In this document: positions 18,917 through 28,181 of the stretch, one piece after another
Layout of the letters: the number at the start of each line of letters is the position of its first letter
How positions within the stretch are numbered: position 1 is the first letter of the stretch
NCBI RefSeq assembly: GCF_001956985.1
Contig: NZ_CP019082.1
Location: 1 to 64,000, forward strand
Direction of reading: 5' to 3'
Source: Paludisphaera borealis
GTDB taxonomy: Bacteria; Planctomycetota; Planctomycetia; Isosphaerales; Isosphaeraceae
Length of the DNA: 64,000 bases
The notes under the pieces: model-generated
Told to the model about the DNA's origin: nothing
Database searches by the model: none
Seen by the model: only the letters and a program-made list of their open reading frames with translations
Made by a program: the position numbers and the translations under genes

Positions 18917-19342
18917 TCAGGGCCGAAGATTCACGCCATCCTTGCGGATGACCATCGAATCACGCGGGACGGTGGTTTCCTTGCGTATGCCATCGGCCTG
19001 ACTTTCAACCGCCAGCTCGCCAGACTCGTTGCGGATAACCTTGCCTGCGGCATGCTGAATCTGCCCTTCCTGGTCCATCCAAGCCGCCTTCACCCTTTCG
19101 CCTACAAGCGTTCGCTCGGTCATCTCGCCGCCTTTGCCGCTCTTTCGTACCCATTCGCGGCGCACCAGGCCGCTGTCTTTATCCTGCGGCTGAACGGTGG
19201 TATCGATGGGCGGCTTCTCGCTCTGGCGTCGTTTCAGGCGTTCCACCTGATGATAAAGCTGCAACACCTCTCTTTGCGTCGCCTTGTCAGGCACGGTCAG
19301 CTTGCCGTCGCGTTTGGCGTTTGGCGTCTGCCCGCTGGTCAT
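18917..19342 (-). CDS. Hypothetical protein, charged, soluble
   Basis: The 141-residue protein is rich in Lys, Glu and Gln with no membrane segment. Its start overlaps the stop of the next upstream small gene (ATGA, 19339-19342), showing co-translation. Around residues 60-130 it looks like a small beta domain (RTLVGERVKAAWMDQEG, GKVIRNESGELAVES). I do not recognise the family. It is the last gene of a three-gene minus-strand cluster in the mobilization region. Confidence 0.65.
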   Translation of the reverse strand: MTSGQTPNAKRDGKLTVPDKATQREVLQLYHQVERLKRRQSEKPPIDTTVQPQDKDSGLVRREWVRKSGKGGEMTERTLVGERVKAAWMDQEGQIQHAAGKVIRNESGELAVESQADGIRKETTVPRDSMVIRKDGVNLRP

Positions 19343-19518
19343 GCCGCCTCGTTGAGCAGCGTGCGGGCGTGCTGGAGAAGATCGTTATAGGCCAGCTTCC
19401 TGCCGGTCAGGATGTCGATGTCCTGCACCGGGCTCTTGGCGATTTCTTCGCGGACTTCGCCACGCCGCGTTTCGCAATAATCGATGACTTGTTGAAGCGT
19501 TGCCTTGTCGTGGTTCAT
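19339..19518 (-). CDS. Small 59-residue hypothetical protein
   Basis: A short gene with ATG at 19518 and stop at 19339, helical, starting MNHDKATLQQVIDYCETRRG and ending HARTLLNEAA. It is supported by the ATGA overlap with the following gene and by a GGAA-rich stretch just upstream of the start. Function unknown; its size and helical character would fit a regulatory or adaptor protein. Confidence 0.6.
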   Translation of the reverse strand: MNHDKATLQQVIDYCETRRGEVREEIAKSPVQDIDILTGRKLAYNDLLQHARTLLNEAA

Positions 19519-19533
19519 GCCTTGGTTCCTTTC

Positions 19534-19923
19534 TTAATGGCGTCCGCCGTGGCCGTGCCCGTCGCCGTAGGCTGGTTGCCGGTGGCGGGCGGGCTTCTCC
19601 CGGTCGGCGGCTCTCGCTTTTTCTACCCAGCTCTTTTCCTCGCGGCCGGTGATGGCCTGAATCGGCGGCTCGGGGGCATGCCGTGCCTCCTGCGGCTTCG
19701 GCCGGTCATGGCTGCCGCTGTAGCCCTTTCTCTCCGGCTTCCTACTCAAATCTCGGGCGATGGTGTGGGCGGCATGTAACAGACCGACGATGGTGGTGAC
19801 GGCGGCGGAAGCAATCAGCGTCCACGTCGCCACCTTCTGAAAGGCGGGCGATCCCGATTCCTTGGCGATGGCTACCGTCTCTTTGGCGATGGCCACCGGG
19901 TTGCTGTGTGGCATCCCGCTCAT
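19534..19923 (-). CDS. Hypothetical single-pass membrane protein with His-rich tail
   Basis: The 129-residue protein has one predicted membrane helix at about 31-50 (ATWTLIASAAVTTIVGLLHA), a basic proline-rich region, and a C-terminus rich in Gly and His (DGHGHGGRH). It is the first gene of a short cluster with the two genes downstream. The tail could bind metal but that is only composition. I do not recognise a family. Confidence 0.6.
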   Translation of the reverse strand: MSGMPHSNPVAIAKETVAIAKESGSPAFQKVATWTLIASAAVTTIVGLLHAAHTIARDLSRKPERKGYSGSHDRPKPQEARHAPEPPIQAITGREEKSWVEKARAADREKPARHRQPAYGDGHGHGGRH

Positions 19924-20218
19924 GGCACCATCGCTTAGAGCAAAATCGGCGTTCGGTCAATCGATTATGGCAGCCCGTCTGTAACGAGGCCGAACTTGAT
20001 GCCGTCGCCGCCTGTTCGGGCGGCTATGATGCTCGCCGATCATAATCGGCTGCGGGAAAGGATGAGACGATGGCTGAGCAGATCCGGGCGGCATGAGTTT
20101 AGCGCTTTCCGACCCCGGTCGCCGTCCAGCCGAAGCACGAGGAGCGTCGTCCCTGGGGCATGCGTGGCCATTGCGCATGGGTGAGGCTATAACGCCTAGC
20201 GCGAACGCAGGGCGGGCG

Positions 20219-20554
20219 TCAGCGTTGCCTGGTCATCTCCATTGGTCTGGCCGTCCTTAGCACCCATTGCCCCTGTGGCTGCGGATCGTCGGGGAGGGCG
20301 ATTGCAAACGCACGTTCGATGTCCGGGCCAACATCATCATGGTGCGACCGCAGCGCCGTCGGCGCGTAGGCTTCTTCCCGGTCGGACGAAAACACGGAAA
20401 ACGTCGCGTATGTCAGAAGCCCGGCGCCCAACGCACCGAGCACAAGGCCCACCGGTCCGCCGATGAGCGACGCAACGGCCAAGAGCGATCCGGTAAAGAA
20501 CGCGGCCGTGACCTGTCGCGAGGAAATGGGCTTCGTTATCTCCTCATGCTCCAT
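20219..20554 (-). CDS. Hypothetical small membrane protein
   Basis: I start the gene at ATG 20554 because an AGGAGG site lies about five bases upstream; an in-frame ATG 60 nt further up lacks one. The 111-residue product has a short acidic/basic N-terminus and two adjacent hydrophobic segments at about 14-52 (AAFFTGSLLAVASLIGG, LVLGALGAGLLTYATFSV) forming a hairpin in the membrane. A soluble C-terminal half follows. It is divergent from the relaxase gene, so a role at the conjugation interface is possible but unsupported. Confidence 0.65.
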   Translation of the reverse strand: MEHEEITKPISSRQVTAAFFTGSLLAVASLIGGPVGLVLGALGAGLLTYATFSVFSSDREEAYAPTALRSHHDDVGPDIERAFAIALPDDPQPQGQWVLRTARPMEMTRQR

Positions 20555-20705
20555 ACTGCCTCCTACATGCCGATGACCAAAGGCATAGTCCATGCCGAAG
20601 CTTTCGTCAAACACCGCGACGGGTTAACCGCCCCGGCGACATTCGGCCGTTAATTACTTGCCGAGTCAGTCGCCCGACTCAGCGGCTGGCGCCGTTGCCT
20701 ATGGA

Positions 20706-20797
20706 GTAAGCGTTTTCACGGTGAAAACTCCCGTCCTGTTCCTAGCCGGCCACGGCTAGGGCATCAGACTGCTACCTTTCTGTGTGAAAGCGCTTAC
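20706..20797. promoter_or_regulatory. Inverted-repeat region before the relaxase, candidate oriT or operator
   Basis: The 14-mer GTAAGCGTTTTCAC at 20706-20719 recurs as an inverted copy at 20784-20797 with one mismatch. Nested inside are a perfect 8-bp inverted repeat GTTTTCAC/GTGAAAAC (20712-20728) and a 7-bp repeat CTAGCCG/CGGCTAG around 20745-20763. MobF relaxases usually have their oriT, built from inverted repeats, close to the relaxase gene, and this lies 75 bp upstream of it. The nic site cannot be placed by eye. Confidence 0.45.
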
Positions 20798-20871
20798 ACG
20801 TAAAAGCCACTTGATTTAGTAGTTTCGCAACCTATGATCCCCCCAGATGTAGCTCACTCAGGGGGTGGCCC

Positions 20872-23748
20872 ATGCTTCGCATGAAGCCGGTCGGAAAAGG
20901 TGAACGCGGCGCCCGCCGCGCCGAGCTGTATTACGAAAAATCCGATGCCGGCTACTACCGGGCCGAAGGCGAGTTACATAGCGAATGGATCGGCAAGTCG
21001 GGCGACATGCTGGGCCTCACCGGCCAGAAACCCGACTACGAGCATTTCAAGCGGCTGATCCGCGGCCTCGATCCGCACACCGGCGAGCAGCTCACCGCCC
21101 GGCTGCGGGACGACCGCATCGCGGCGTGGGATCTGACCGCCAGCATGCCCAAAGGGCCGACGCTGGCCATCGAGCGCGGCGATACCCGCGTGCTCGACGC
21201 CTTCCGCGAATCCTACCGCGAGGCTTTCTCCATGGTCGAGCGCTACGCGACGACGCGGGTGCGGATCGACGGCCGGCAGGATGACCGGGTGACGGGCAAT
21301 CTGCTCGCCTACGCGATCGAGCATGACGAAACGCGACCGGTCGAGGATGAAAACCTGCCGGAAGACCATCCCTGGCGGATCATGCCGCTGCCCGACCGCC
21401 ACGCGCATCTCGTCGTGCCCAATGAAACCTGGGACGACGTCGAACAGCGGTGGAAGGCGGTCAAGTTCCGGCCGATCATGGATTTGCGCAAGTATTTCGA
21501 CCGCTCCTTCGACGCGATCTTCGCGGCCAAGCTCTCAGGCCTGGGCTACGAGATCGAAACCAGGCTCAAGGACGACGGCAAGGGCAAGGCCGGCTATTAC
21601 TCGTGGGACATCAAGGGCATGCCCGCCAGCGTCATCGAGCGCCTGTCGAGGCGGACGCAGGAAGTGAAGCGGCTGGAGCGGGAGATCGTCGCCGGGCGCA
21701 AGGCGCTGGACCCGTATGCGCCGGATCACCTGTCGCCGGTCGAGCGCGACCGGCTGGGCGCCACCAGCAGGCGCACCAAGCGCGACGATCTGACCTCGGA
21801 CGATTGCCACGATTACTGGGCCAGCCTGATTTCCGAAGAGGAAGGTCGGCAGATCGACGACACCATCGGGCGCGCCCGCCTCGGGCTGAATCCCAAATCG
21901 CCGTCCCTGGCGGCGAAGGCGGCCGATTTCTCGATGCGGCACCATTTCGAGAAAGAGTCGGCGCTGCCGATCGAGCAGCTGGTGACCACGGCGCTGGAGC
22001 AATCGATGGGGAGCGCCACGCCGGACGATATCGAGCGTGAGCTGGCCCGTCAGGGTGTGATCGTCGTCGACAAGGACGGCAGGCGGCTCGCCACCACGAA
22101 ACAGCTCATGGAGGAGGAGGACGGCCTGGCGGCGTTCGCGGCGGACGGCAGGGGCATGGTGGCGGCGATTGGCGTAGAGGAGGGGCTTACGCGCAAGCTG
22201 GAAACGGGCGAAACGCTCAATGACGGGCAATGGGAAGCCGCTCGCGGCCTGCTCGAATCGCAAAACCGGGTGAATGTCGTGCTCGGCCCGGCCGGTGCCG
22301 GCAAGTCGAAGCTGCTCAGGAAATTCGACGAAGGGGCGACGCTGGCCGGCGAGACCGTGACCTATCTCGGCACCACGGCCACCGCCGTCAAGGTGCTGAA
22401 GAAAGACGGCTTCGAGGAAACGCAAACCGTCGCGCGCTTCCTTCTTGACGAAAAAATGCAGCAGGCGGCGGCCGGCGGCAGGGTGGTGATCGACGAAACC
22501 TCGATCCTCGGGCATGCCGACGCGGCGAAGCTGTTCGCCGTCGCCCGGAAGCACGATCTGAAGCTGATCTTCGTCGGCGATCCGATGCAGCACGGCAGCA
22601 TCCCGCGCGGCGCCTTCCTCCGGCTGCTGACCGATTACGGCCATGTCAAGCCGTTCCGCCTCACCGAGATCCTGCGTCAGAAAGATCCCGAATACCGGGC
22701 GGCGGCGCAATCGCTGTCCGAAGGAAAGTCGCTCGCCGGGTTCGATGCGCTCGACAAGCTCGGCTGGGTCGAGGAGATCGACCACGGGCAGGATCGTTAC
22801 ACGCACATGGCGGCAGATTACGTGCAGGCGCTGCAATCCGGCACGGCCTGGAACGACGTGCTGATCGTCGCACCGACGCACCGCGAGGCCGGGCACATCA
22901 CCGGCGAGATCCGCGCCCAGCTGCGCGAGGCCGGCAAGCTCGGCGACGATGAGCGAGAGTTCAACCGGCTGGCGGCGGTCGATACGTCGGAAGCGGAGCG
23001 CGGCGAGGCCGCCACCTACCGGGCCGGCGACGTGCTGGTCTTCCACCAGAATGCCAAGGGCGGCTTCACCAAGGGCGACCGGCTCAAGGTGACCGATCCG
23101 GCCGCCGTGCCGGTCGAGCATGCCGACAAATTCGCCCTCTTCCGCGAAGAGGCGATCCGGCTGGCGGCGGGCGACGTGATCCGCTTCACCTCGACGGTGC
23201 GCACGCTGGGCAAGGATCACGTCATCAAAAACGGCGACGCGCATGCGGTGGCCGGCTTCACCGACGCGGGCAATATCCGCCTCGACAACGGCTGGGTGGT
23301 CGCCAGGGACGCCGGGCATTTCCGCCAGGGCTTCGTCGAAACCTCGATCGGCAGCCAGGGCCGCACGGTCCAGCAGGTCATCCTCGGCATGTCGGCGGAG
23401 GCGGGCCGGGCGGCGATCAACATGCAACAACTCTACGTGTCGGCAAGCCGGGCGTCGGGGCGGCTGCGGCTCTATACCGACGATAAGGCCGACATCCGCG
23501 ACGCCATCCAGAAGGACAGCCAGAAACGGCTGGCGCTCGATCTGAAGGCCGTATTGCCACGGGAAACCAAGCGCGAGGAACGGCGGATCGACGGCATCGC
23601 CCGGCGGCAGCGGGCATCGGCGCTGAACCGCATGCGGGCGGCATGGAAGCGGGCCAGCCGGCCGCTGACGCCGAAGCCGCCCACGCCGCCGCTTTCGCAC
23701 GCGGCACGGATCATGCAACAGGAGAGGAGCTACGGCCATGAGCGGTGA
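20872..23748 (+). CDS. MobF-family conjugative relaxase-helicase
   Basis: The 958-residue protein matches the TrwC/MobF layout. Tyrosine clusters near the N-terminus (Y20/Y21 and Y28/Y29 in AELYYEKSDAGYY) are the candidate nicking residues. A conserved acidic residue follows H151 (HDETRP), and the HUH-type metal site is DRHAHL at about 175-180. A C-terminal superfamily 1 helicase has Walker A GPAGAGKS at about 474-481 and Walker B VVIDETSI. It would nick oriT, attach to the 5' end and unwind the strand for transfer with the VirD4-like protein at 37784. All key motifs are present. The C-terminal tail is basic and proline-rich. Confidence 0.93.
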   Translation: MLRMKPVGKGERGARRAELYYEKSDAGYYRAEGELHSEWIGKSGDMLGLTGQKPDYEHFKRLIRGLDPHTGEQLTARLRDDRIAAWDLTASMPKGPTLAIERGDTRVLDAFRESYREAFSMVERYATTRVRIDGRQDDRVTGNLLAYAIEHDETRPVEDENLPEDHPWRIMPLPDRHAHLVVPNETWDDVEQRWKAVKFRPIMDLRKYFDRSFDAIFAAKLSGLGYEIETRLKDDGKGKAGYYSWDIKGMPASVIERLSRRTQEVKRLEREIVAGRKALDPYAPDHLSPVERDRLGATSRRTKRDDLTSDDCHDYWASLISEEEGRQIDDTIGRARLGLNPKSPSLAAKAADFSMRHHFEKESALPIEQLVTTALEQSMGSATPDDIERELARQGVIVVDKDGRRLATTKQLMEEEDGLAAFAADGRGMVAAIGVEEGLTRKLETGETLNDGQWEAARGLLESQNRVNVVLGPAGAGKSKLLRKFDEGATLAGETVTYLGTTATAVKVLKKDGFEETQTVARFLLDEKMQQAAAGGRVVIDETSILGHADAAKLFAVARKHDLKLIFVGDPMQHGSIPRGAFLRLLTDYGHVKPFRLTEILRQKDPEYRAAAQSLSEGKSLAGFDALDKLGWVEEIDHGQDRYTHMAADYVQALQSGTAWNDVLIVAPTHREAGHITGEIRAQLREAGKLGDDEREFNRLAAVDTSEAERGEAATYRAGDVLVFHQNAKGGFTKGDRLKVTDPAAVPVEHADKFALFREEAIRLAAGDVIRFTSTVRTLGKDHVIKNGDAHAVAGFTDAGNIRLDNGWVVARDAGHFRQGFVETSIGSQGRTVQQVILGMSAEAGRAAINMQQLYVSASRASGRLRLYTDDKADIRDAIQKDSQKRLALDLKAVLPRETKREERRIDGIARRQRASALNRMRAAWKRASRPLTPKPPTPPLSHAARIMQQERSYGHER

Positions 23749-24247
23749 GAACGTGATCGGCCTGGACCGACCGAAATCGAGCCTTCTTGACGCGATCGGC
23801 AGGACGGCGAGACAGGATCCGCCACCGGTAACTCATCCGCCGGTACCGCCCGCGCCGCCGGATGAAACGCCGCTGTCGCCAGAGGAGCTGGCGCCGCTGC
23901 CCCAGATCGGCGACGCCTACGAAGCGCATTCGCGCGTCGCCGGCCGCCCGCTGGCGACGATTTTCTTCCTGTCCAGGACCGGGCTGCCGGACGGCTTCTG
24001 CTATGCCGGGTTCGAGCGGGTGCGCATGATCGAAACAGACCAGCCGGGCGCGGGCCCGGCCCTGCTCGTGCGCTTCAACGGCAGCGTTATTTATGAGGTG
24101 CTGATCGAGGGGCGGAACCTGCTGGCGCTATGCACCCAGATTGGCCGCCAGGTCATCCACTGGGTGCGGGAGCACCCGACCGGCCGCGACGATCGCGGTC
24201 CCGTCTTCATCCGGCGCATCACCATCCGCGAGATCGAGCGGCAGTGA
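23738..24247 (+). CDS. Hypothetical protein coupled to the relaxase
   Basis: The 169-residue protein has a proline-rich N-terminal 60 residues and a folded C-terminal part (about 65-169) with alternating beta strands (ATIFFLSRTGLPDGFCYAGF; VIYEVLIEGRNLLALCTQIG). It overlaps the relaxase gene by 11 nt, so the two are translated together. An accessory relaxosome function is an inference from position. I do not recognise the family. Confidence 0.7.
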   Translation: MSGENVIGLDRPKSSLLDAIGRTARQDPPPVTHPPVPPAPPDETPLSPEELAPLPQIGDAYEAHSRVAGRPLATIFFLSRTGLPDGFCYAGFERVRMIETDQPGAGPALLVRFNGSVIYEVLIEGRNLLALCTQIGRQVIHWVREHPTGRDDRGPVFIRRITIREIERQ

Positions 24248-24262
24248 CGGCGACCGGGGCGG

Positions 24263-24823
24263 TCACCCCGCCATGCGGCGCCACGCGGCTTCGGCTCGCT
24301 CGTAAGCGTCCTTGAGCCGGATGAATTCCTCGTGGCTGCCTCCCTGGTCGGGGTGCAGGCGCAGGGCGAGAAAGCGAAAGGCGCGCTTGGCGGCCTGGGA
24401 ATGCTCGGCCGACGGCTGCCGTTTCAGCCGCTCGATGGCCTGCCAGTGCTCCGCCTGCTCGGCCAGCCGCTCGCGCCGCCGCCGCTCGGCTTCGGCCTGC
24501 TGCTCCCGCCATTTCTGCTCCGCCGCGGCGGCGGCGGCCCGCCTGATGTGGACTTTGATGACGGCGATGCGGCCGGCGGCGGCGTTCTTCCGCTCCCTCA
24601 GCATCACTTTTCGCGGGCCGGCGGCGGTGCGCAGCTCACGGGCGATCTTGCGGGCGTTCCGCTGCCAGTGGGCCAGCGCCTTCGCCAGCGTGTCGGTGCC
24701 GTCCTGCTCGCGCCCGAGGTAGCAGAGCGTCCGCTTGCGCGACCGTCCTACCTCGTCGCGGTAGCTCTCGACAAGGTAATAGCCGCTGGTGTTGCGTGAT
24801 CGTCGGAGCGCGATGAAGGCCAT
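24263..24823 (-). CDS. J-domain protein with a transposase-like N-terminal segment
   Basis: The protein ends in a degenerate J-domain with the HPD motif (LALRLHPDQGGSHEEF), the segment that stimulates Hsp70 ATPase in DnaJ. Its first about 45 residues (GYYLVESYRDEVGRSRKRTL) resemble the N-terminal strand domain of some IS1634-type transposases. The middle is a long charged coiled coil. I start at ATG 24823 (MAFIALRR); ATG 24859 would add 12 residues. It is convergent with the relaxase operon. Whether it recruits host DnaK is untested. Confidence 0.7.
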   Translation of the reverse strand: MAFIALRRSRNTSGYYLVESYRDEVGRSRKRTLCYLGREQDGTDTLAKALAHWQRNARKIARELRTAAGPRKVMLRERKNAAAGRIAVIKVHIRRAAAAAAEQKWREQQAEAERRRRERLAEQAEHWQAIERLKRQPSAEHSQAAKRAFRFLALRLHPDQGGSHEEFIRLKDAYERAEAAWRRMAG

Positions 24824-25078
24824 GGCCGGACGCATAGCACGAAACGGCGTCACGGGCAAGAATTACAGATACCACGTTCGAGGCGGTTAGGGTCGTCCGT
24901 CCGATGGCCCGGCGAGAGTCCTCCGCCGCGTGGTGTCTGCGATCATCGGCCAAATCACGGGCAAAGCTGGATAAAGCCGGTGCAGCGCGGCGAGTCGTGA
25001 ACTCGTCCGGGCTCCCGAGGGGTCGCGCCGCTTGTGGTATCTGTCGCCGCCGTGCAAGCCACGGCATGCAAACGAAAA

Positions 25079-25097
25079 CGCCGCCCGAAGGGCGGCG
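25079..25097 (-). terminator. Rho-independent terminator after ardC
   Basis: A perfect 8-bp GC stem (CGCCGCCC/GGGCGGCG) with a three-base loop is followed on the minus strand by TTTTCGTTT. It lies 27 bp beyond the stop of the ArdC-like gene. Confidence 0.8.
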
Positions 25098-25123
25098 TCA
25101 GGATTCGGTCGCTCGGTCGGCCC

Positions 25124-26020
25124 TCAGGGAGCGAGCGGCTGCGGCTGGAGCGAGTGCAGGTAATCGGCCGCCTTCTGGGCGTGGGCGGCGGCCTGGAAGA
25201 TCGCCCGCTTGTCTTCTTCGAGCACTTTCAGCCAGTGATCGAGGTAGCTGGCGTGATCCTCACGCGGCTCGGCGGCAATGCCCAGGTCACAGCACAGGAA
25301 GGCGGCGCCGATCTCGGCCACCAGCTCCTCGCGGGCATAGCCTTCATCGCCGAATTTCTTGCGGCCGAATTCGCGGTCGAGCCGCTTGGGGTGCTTGGTC
25401 CAGTGGGTCAGCTCGTGGGCGAGGGTCGAGCAATAGGACTGCGCGTCGTGGAAGGCGACGAAGGGCGGCATCTGCACGTAATCGGCTTCACACGCGTAGT
25501 AGGCGGCGTTCCCGCCGTGGCGGATGTCGGCGTGGGTATTGGCGAAAAACAGGTCGGCCGCCTCGATGCGCTGCACCGGGTCGAGCTGCGGGGCGGCGGC
25601 GGCGTAGTAGTGATCGGGCAGGCCCTCGATCTGATCGACGTTGAAGACGGTGTAACCCTTCATGAAGAAGATGTCGCGCTCGGCCTCCTCGCCGTCGTCG
25701 CCGGTGTCGGACTTGCGGATGCGGTCGGCGTAGACGACCAGCGATCCCTTCGAGCCCTTCTTGACGAAGCCGCCGATGTCCTTCGCCTGGTTGAAGGTCA
25801 TCCAGATCGGGGCGGCAAAGCCTTGCAGCTCGGCCGACATCCACAGCATCAGCACGTTGACGCCCTTATAGGGCTGGCCGTTGAAACGCAACGGCCGGGT
25901 GATGCGGCCTGCGGCGTGCTCGGCGTTCCACGGCTTGAGCCAGGGCCTGACGCCCTTCTCCAGCTCGGCGATGATGGCGGCGGTGACGCGGGTGTAGACG
26001 TCGGTGCGGTCGGGATTCAT
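25124..26020 (-). CDS. ardC: ArdC-like antirestriction protein
   Basis: The product has the ArdC layout: an N-terminal ssDNA-binding domain (MNPDRTDVYTRVTAAIIAEL, then the typical PYKGVNVLMLW segment) and a C-terminal zincin metalloprotease-like domain with HELTH (in STLAHELTHWTKH). A downstream acidic/His segment (EELVAEIGAAFLCCDLGI) completes it. ArdC proteins shield incoming conjugative DNA from restriction. The start at 26020 is set by AAGGAGAG about seven bases upstream; the open frame extends 43 codons further but without a signal. It is the natural companion of the relaxase for entry into new hosts. Confidence is high for the family, moderate for activity. Confidence 0.9.
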   Translation of the reverse strand: MNPDRTDVYTRVTAAIIAELEKGVRPWLKPWNAEHAAGRITRPLRFNGQPYKGVNVLMLWMSAELQGFAAPIWMTFNQAKDIGGFVKKGSKGSLVVYADRIRKSDTGDDGEEAERDIFFMKGYTVFNVDQIEGLPDHYYAAAAPQLDPVQRIEAADLFFANTHADIRHGGNAAYYACEADYVQMPPFVAFHDAQSYCSTLAHELTHWTKHPKRLDREFGRKKFGDEGYAREELVAEIGAAFLCCDLGIAAEPREDHASYLDHWLKVLEEDKRAIFQAAAHAQKAADYLHSLQPQPLAP

Positions 26021-26368
26021 GAGCTTTCTCTCCTTCGTTGAAGTGTCTGGTTGGATGCGTCGCGCGCATTCAACCGGAACGAAGGAAAGGCCTGCTAAGG
26101 GGGGAGGACGGTCAGGGCCGGGCGGCGTGGGGGGCACCGGCCTGCACAAGCGCAGCGCGGAAGGCTGGGGGGAAACCGCGCCGGCCGCCGTCAGGGCAGC
26201 CTTGACCGGCCGGGGGATCGCCCCCGCTTCCCATCAGCGGGCGAAAGTGCGGCTTGCCGGTCGCTACTGCGACGGGAGCGGAGCGCACCACGAAAGCACG
26301 CGGGCGGCGCCAGCCGCGATGGCCGGATCGTGTTTCAGGGGGTGAGGAAGGCGGAAGGAAAGAGAGCG
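26021..26368. other. Gene-poor leader upstream of ardC
   Basis: About 350 bp between the ArdC start and the left target duplication of the IS. No supported gene. Before the IS arrived it was probably contiguous with the sequence right of 28228. Confidence 0.5.
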
Positions 26369-26417
26369 ACGATTCCGAGACTTCTCGCTGAACCCGACTG
26401 GGCTACTTTTGTGGGCC

Positions 26418-26717
26418 TTACTGATCTTCGGCGGAGTCCACTGGCCCTCGCTCCCAGGGCGAACCCCTCCGCTCGCGCCACGCTTGCCAGCCCACGGGCA
26501 AGTCAGCCAGTTCGGCGAGGCTCGAGTCGCGCTCAACCATGCTGCGTAAGGTCACCAACTTTCCGTCCGTGACATGGAACGAGCCGCCGGTGAGAAACTG
26601 CCAAGAGCCATCGTCGGCGTCGTGGCAGACCAGCAGGATGGGCTCGCCCCCGTGGACGATCTGTTGCATGGTGACGGTCATCACATTCGGCGGGTCCGCG
26701 AACGGCCAGTCATCCAT
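26418..26717 (-). CDS. Small passenger gene inside the IS
   Basis: The 99-residue protein starts MDDWPFADPPNV and contains EPILLVCHDADDGSWQFLTGG and SLAELADLPVGWQAWRE. This looks like a widespread small bacterial protein family of unknown function, often encoded near other metabolic genes. It is oriented opposite to the transposase and lies entirely inside the IS, so it moves with it. No toxin or resistance motif is visible. Its start at 26717 begins the region that resembles known homologs; the frame stays open further upstream only as antisense of the transposase. Confidence 0.7.
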   Translation of the reverse strand: MDDWPFADPPNVMTVTMQQIVHGGEPILLVCHDADDGSWQFLTGGSFHVTDGKLVTLRSMVERDSSLAELADLPVGWQAWRERRGSPWERGPVDSAEDQ

Positions 26718-26807
26718 GCGACGATCCCTTGGCCGGCGACCTTGACGTGGCGAGAGAAAGCCTGCGTGCTTGTGGGTGCTTAACCAGCCCACAGGAGCAC
26801 GCAGGTC

Positions 26808-28181
26808 ATGGAGACCATCGGCCCCCACGTGCGCACCATACCCATCCGGTGCGCGCCGCGCAAAGCCCCCTGTCCGACATGCGGTAAACTCGGCCATCGC
26901 AAGGCCGTTCACAACCGCCAGGTCCGCACCATCGCTTACAAGGAGGTCGTCTTCCTCGACATCACCTACGGCGAATACCGAGCCCGCTGTCGGTGCTGCA
27001 CGACCTTCCGCACCACCCCTCCAGGCGTCGAACCCCGCGCGCTGTACGACAACAAGGTCCGCCGCGCCGTGCTCGACCGCATCCTGGAGGATGGCATGAG
27101 CGTCGAGCGGGTCATCGCCTCGATGGAGCGGGACTTCCTCCTGAACCTCTCCGACGGGTTCGTCTACGACTGCCTCGACTGGCAAGTTCGGCGGCTCGAC
27201 CTGGCCGATCACCGCCGCTGGGTCCTGGCCCATTTCAGCGGGACCCTCTGCGTCGACGAACTGCACCTGGGCAAGATGACCTTGCTGCTGGCGACCGACC
27301 CGTTGAACGACCTGCCGGTGGCCTTCGCGCTGGTCGGCATCAACGACCAACCCCACATGCGACGGTTCCTCCAGAACCTCAAGACCTGGGGGCTTTCGCC
27401 CCAGGTGGTCGTGACCGACGGTTCGAACCTGTACCCGGGTATCCTGGCCAAGCTGTGGCCGGACGCCCGGCACCAGTTGTGCGTCTTCCACGTCCTGAAG
27501 GATCTCCATGTAGGGGTCCTGGACGCCTTGCGTCGCCAGCGGCGAGCGATGTCACGGCGAGGCAACCGCGGCCGGAAGCGGAGGCGCGGGCGGCCGCCGA
27601 AGCGACGGGCGAAGCGGAGGGGCCTGACGAACAAGGAGAAGTCGTTGTTCGTGCACCGGCACCGCTACTTGGTCGTGAAGCGTCGGGAGAAGATGACCCG
27701 CCAGGAGCGGGTCGACCTTGCGACGATGCAGAGCTACATGCCCGAGTTGAAGGTGCTCCGTGAGTTCGTCGACCGCCTGGAGGCGCTCTTCGAGGAAGAT
27801 CAGACCGAGTCCTTGGCCTGGAGGCGCCAGGCCGCGTTGGTGGCGGACCGCCGATTCCATGCGGTCCCGGAACTGGCGCAGGCCCTGGAGATGCTGGCGG
27901 CGGAGAAGTTCGTGAAGATGATCGCCTTCCTGAAGAGCCGAGCCAGTCGGCGGGAACGGACGAACAACCATGTGGAGCGGGTCAACCGCAAGCTGCGGCA
28001 CGAGGAGAAGTCGCGGTACAAGTGGCGGACGCGGCGGACGACGGTGCGGTTCCTGGTACTGTTGCTGGACGGGTACTGGAGGCGAGAACGAGCGATCCGT
28101 AAGCGCTGGGCCGATGATCCCCCGACGGAGGAGCCAGAGGACATGGCCTCGAAGCCGACGACAAAGGGCCACGTCGCATGA
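26808..28181 (+). CDS. DDE transposase of the ISL3-like IS
   Basis: The 457-residue transposase has an N-terminal zinc-ribbon-like segment with CPTC and CRCC pairs (about 22-65), as in ISL3-type enzymes. A DDE core is supported by D in LCVDELHLG (about 148), D in VVTDGSNLYP (about 205) and E in NNHVERVNRK (about 391). A very basic insertion (GRKRRRGRPPKRRAKRR) lies between the second D and the E. The frame is uninterrupted, so the element may be active. Confidence 0.9.
   Translation: METIGPHVRTIPIRCAPRKAPCPTCGKLGHRKAVHNRQVRTIAYKEVVFLDITYGEYRARCRCCTTFRTTPPGVEPRALYDNKVRRAVLDRILEDGMSVERVIASMERDFLLNLSDGFVYDCLDWQVRRLDLADHRRWVLAHFSGTLCVDELHLGKMTLLLATDPLNDLPVAFALVGINDQPHMRRFLQNLKTWGLSPQVVVTDGSNLYPGILAKLWPDARHQLCVFHVLKDLHVGVLDALRRQRRAMSRRGNRGRKRRRGRPPKRRAKRRGLTNKEKSLFVHRHRYLVVKRREKMTRQERVDLATMQSYMPELKVLREFVDRLEALFEEDQTESLAWRRQAALVADRRFHAVPELAQALEMLAAEKFVKMIAFLKSRASRRERTNNHVERVNRKLRHEEKSRYKWRTRRTTVRFLVLLLDGYWRRERAIRKRWADDPPTEEPEDMASKPTTKGHVA

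Noticed and set aside
1-20000. A second copy of the ssrA 3' end as left attachment site
   Set aside because: I looked for GGAATTGCACCCGC and its complement and found none apart from the tmRNA itself, so the left end is not claimed.
21535-23739. 734-codon minus-strand open frame opposite the relaxase
   Set aside because: Its length is explained by the GC-rich codon bias of the relaxase on the other strand; it has no motif and no start signal.
26718-27509. Long minus-strand open frame through the transposase gene
   Set aside because: It is the antisense of the DDE transposase; only the part from 26418 to 26717 has independent protein character.
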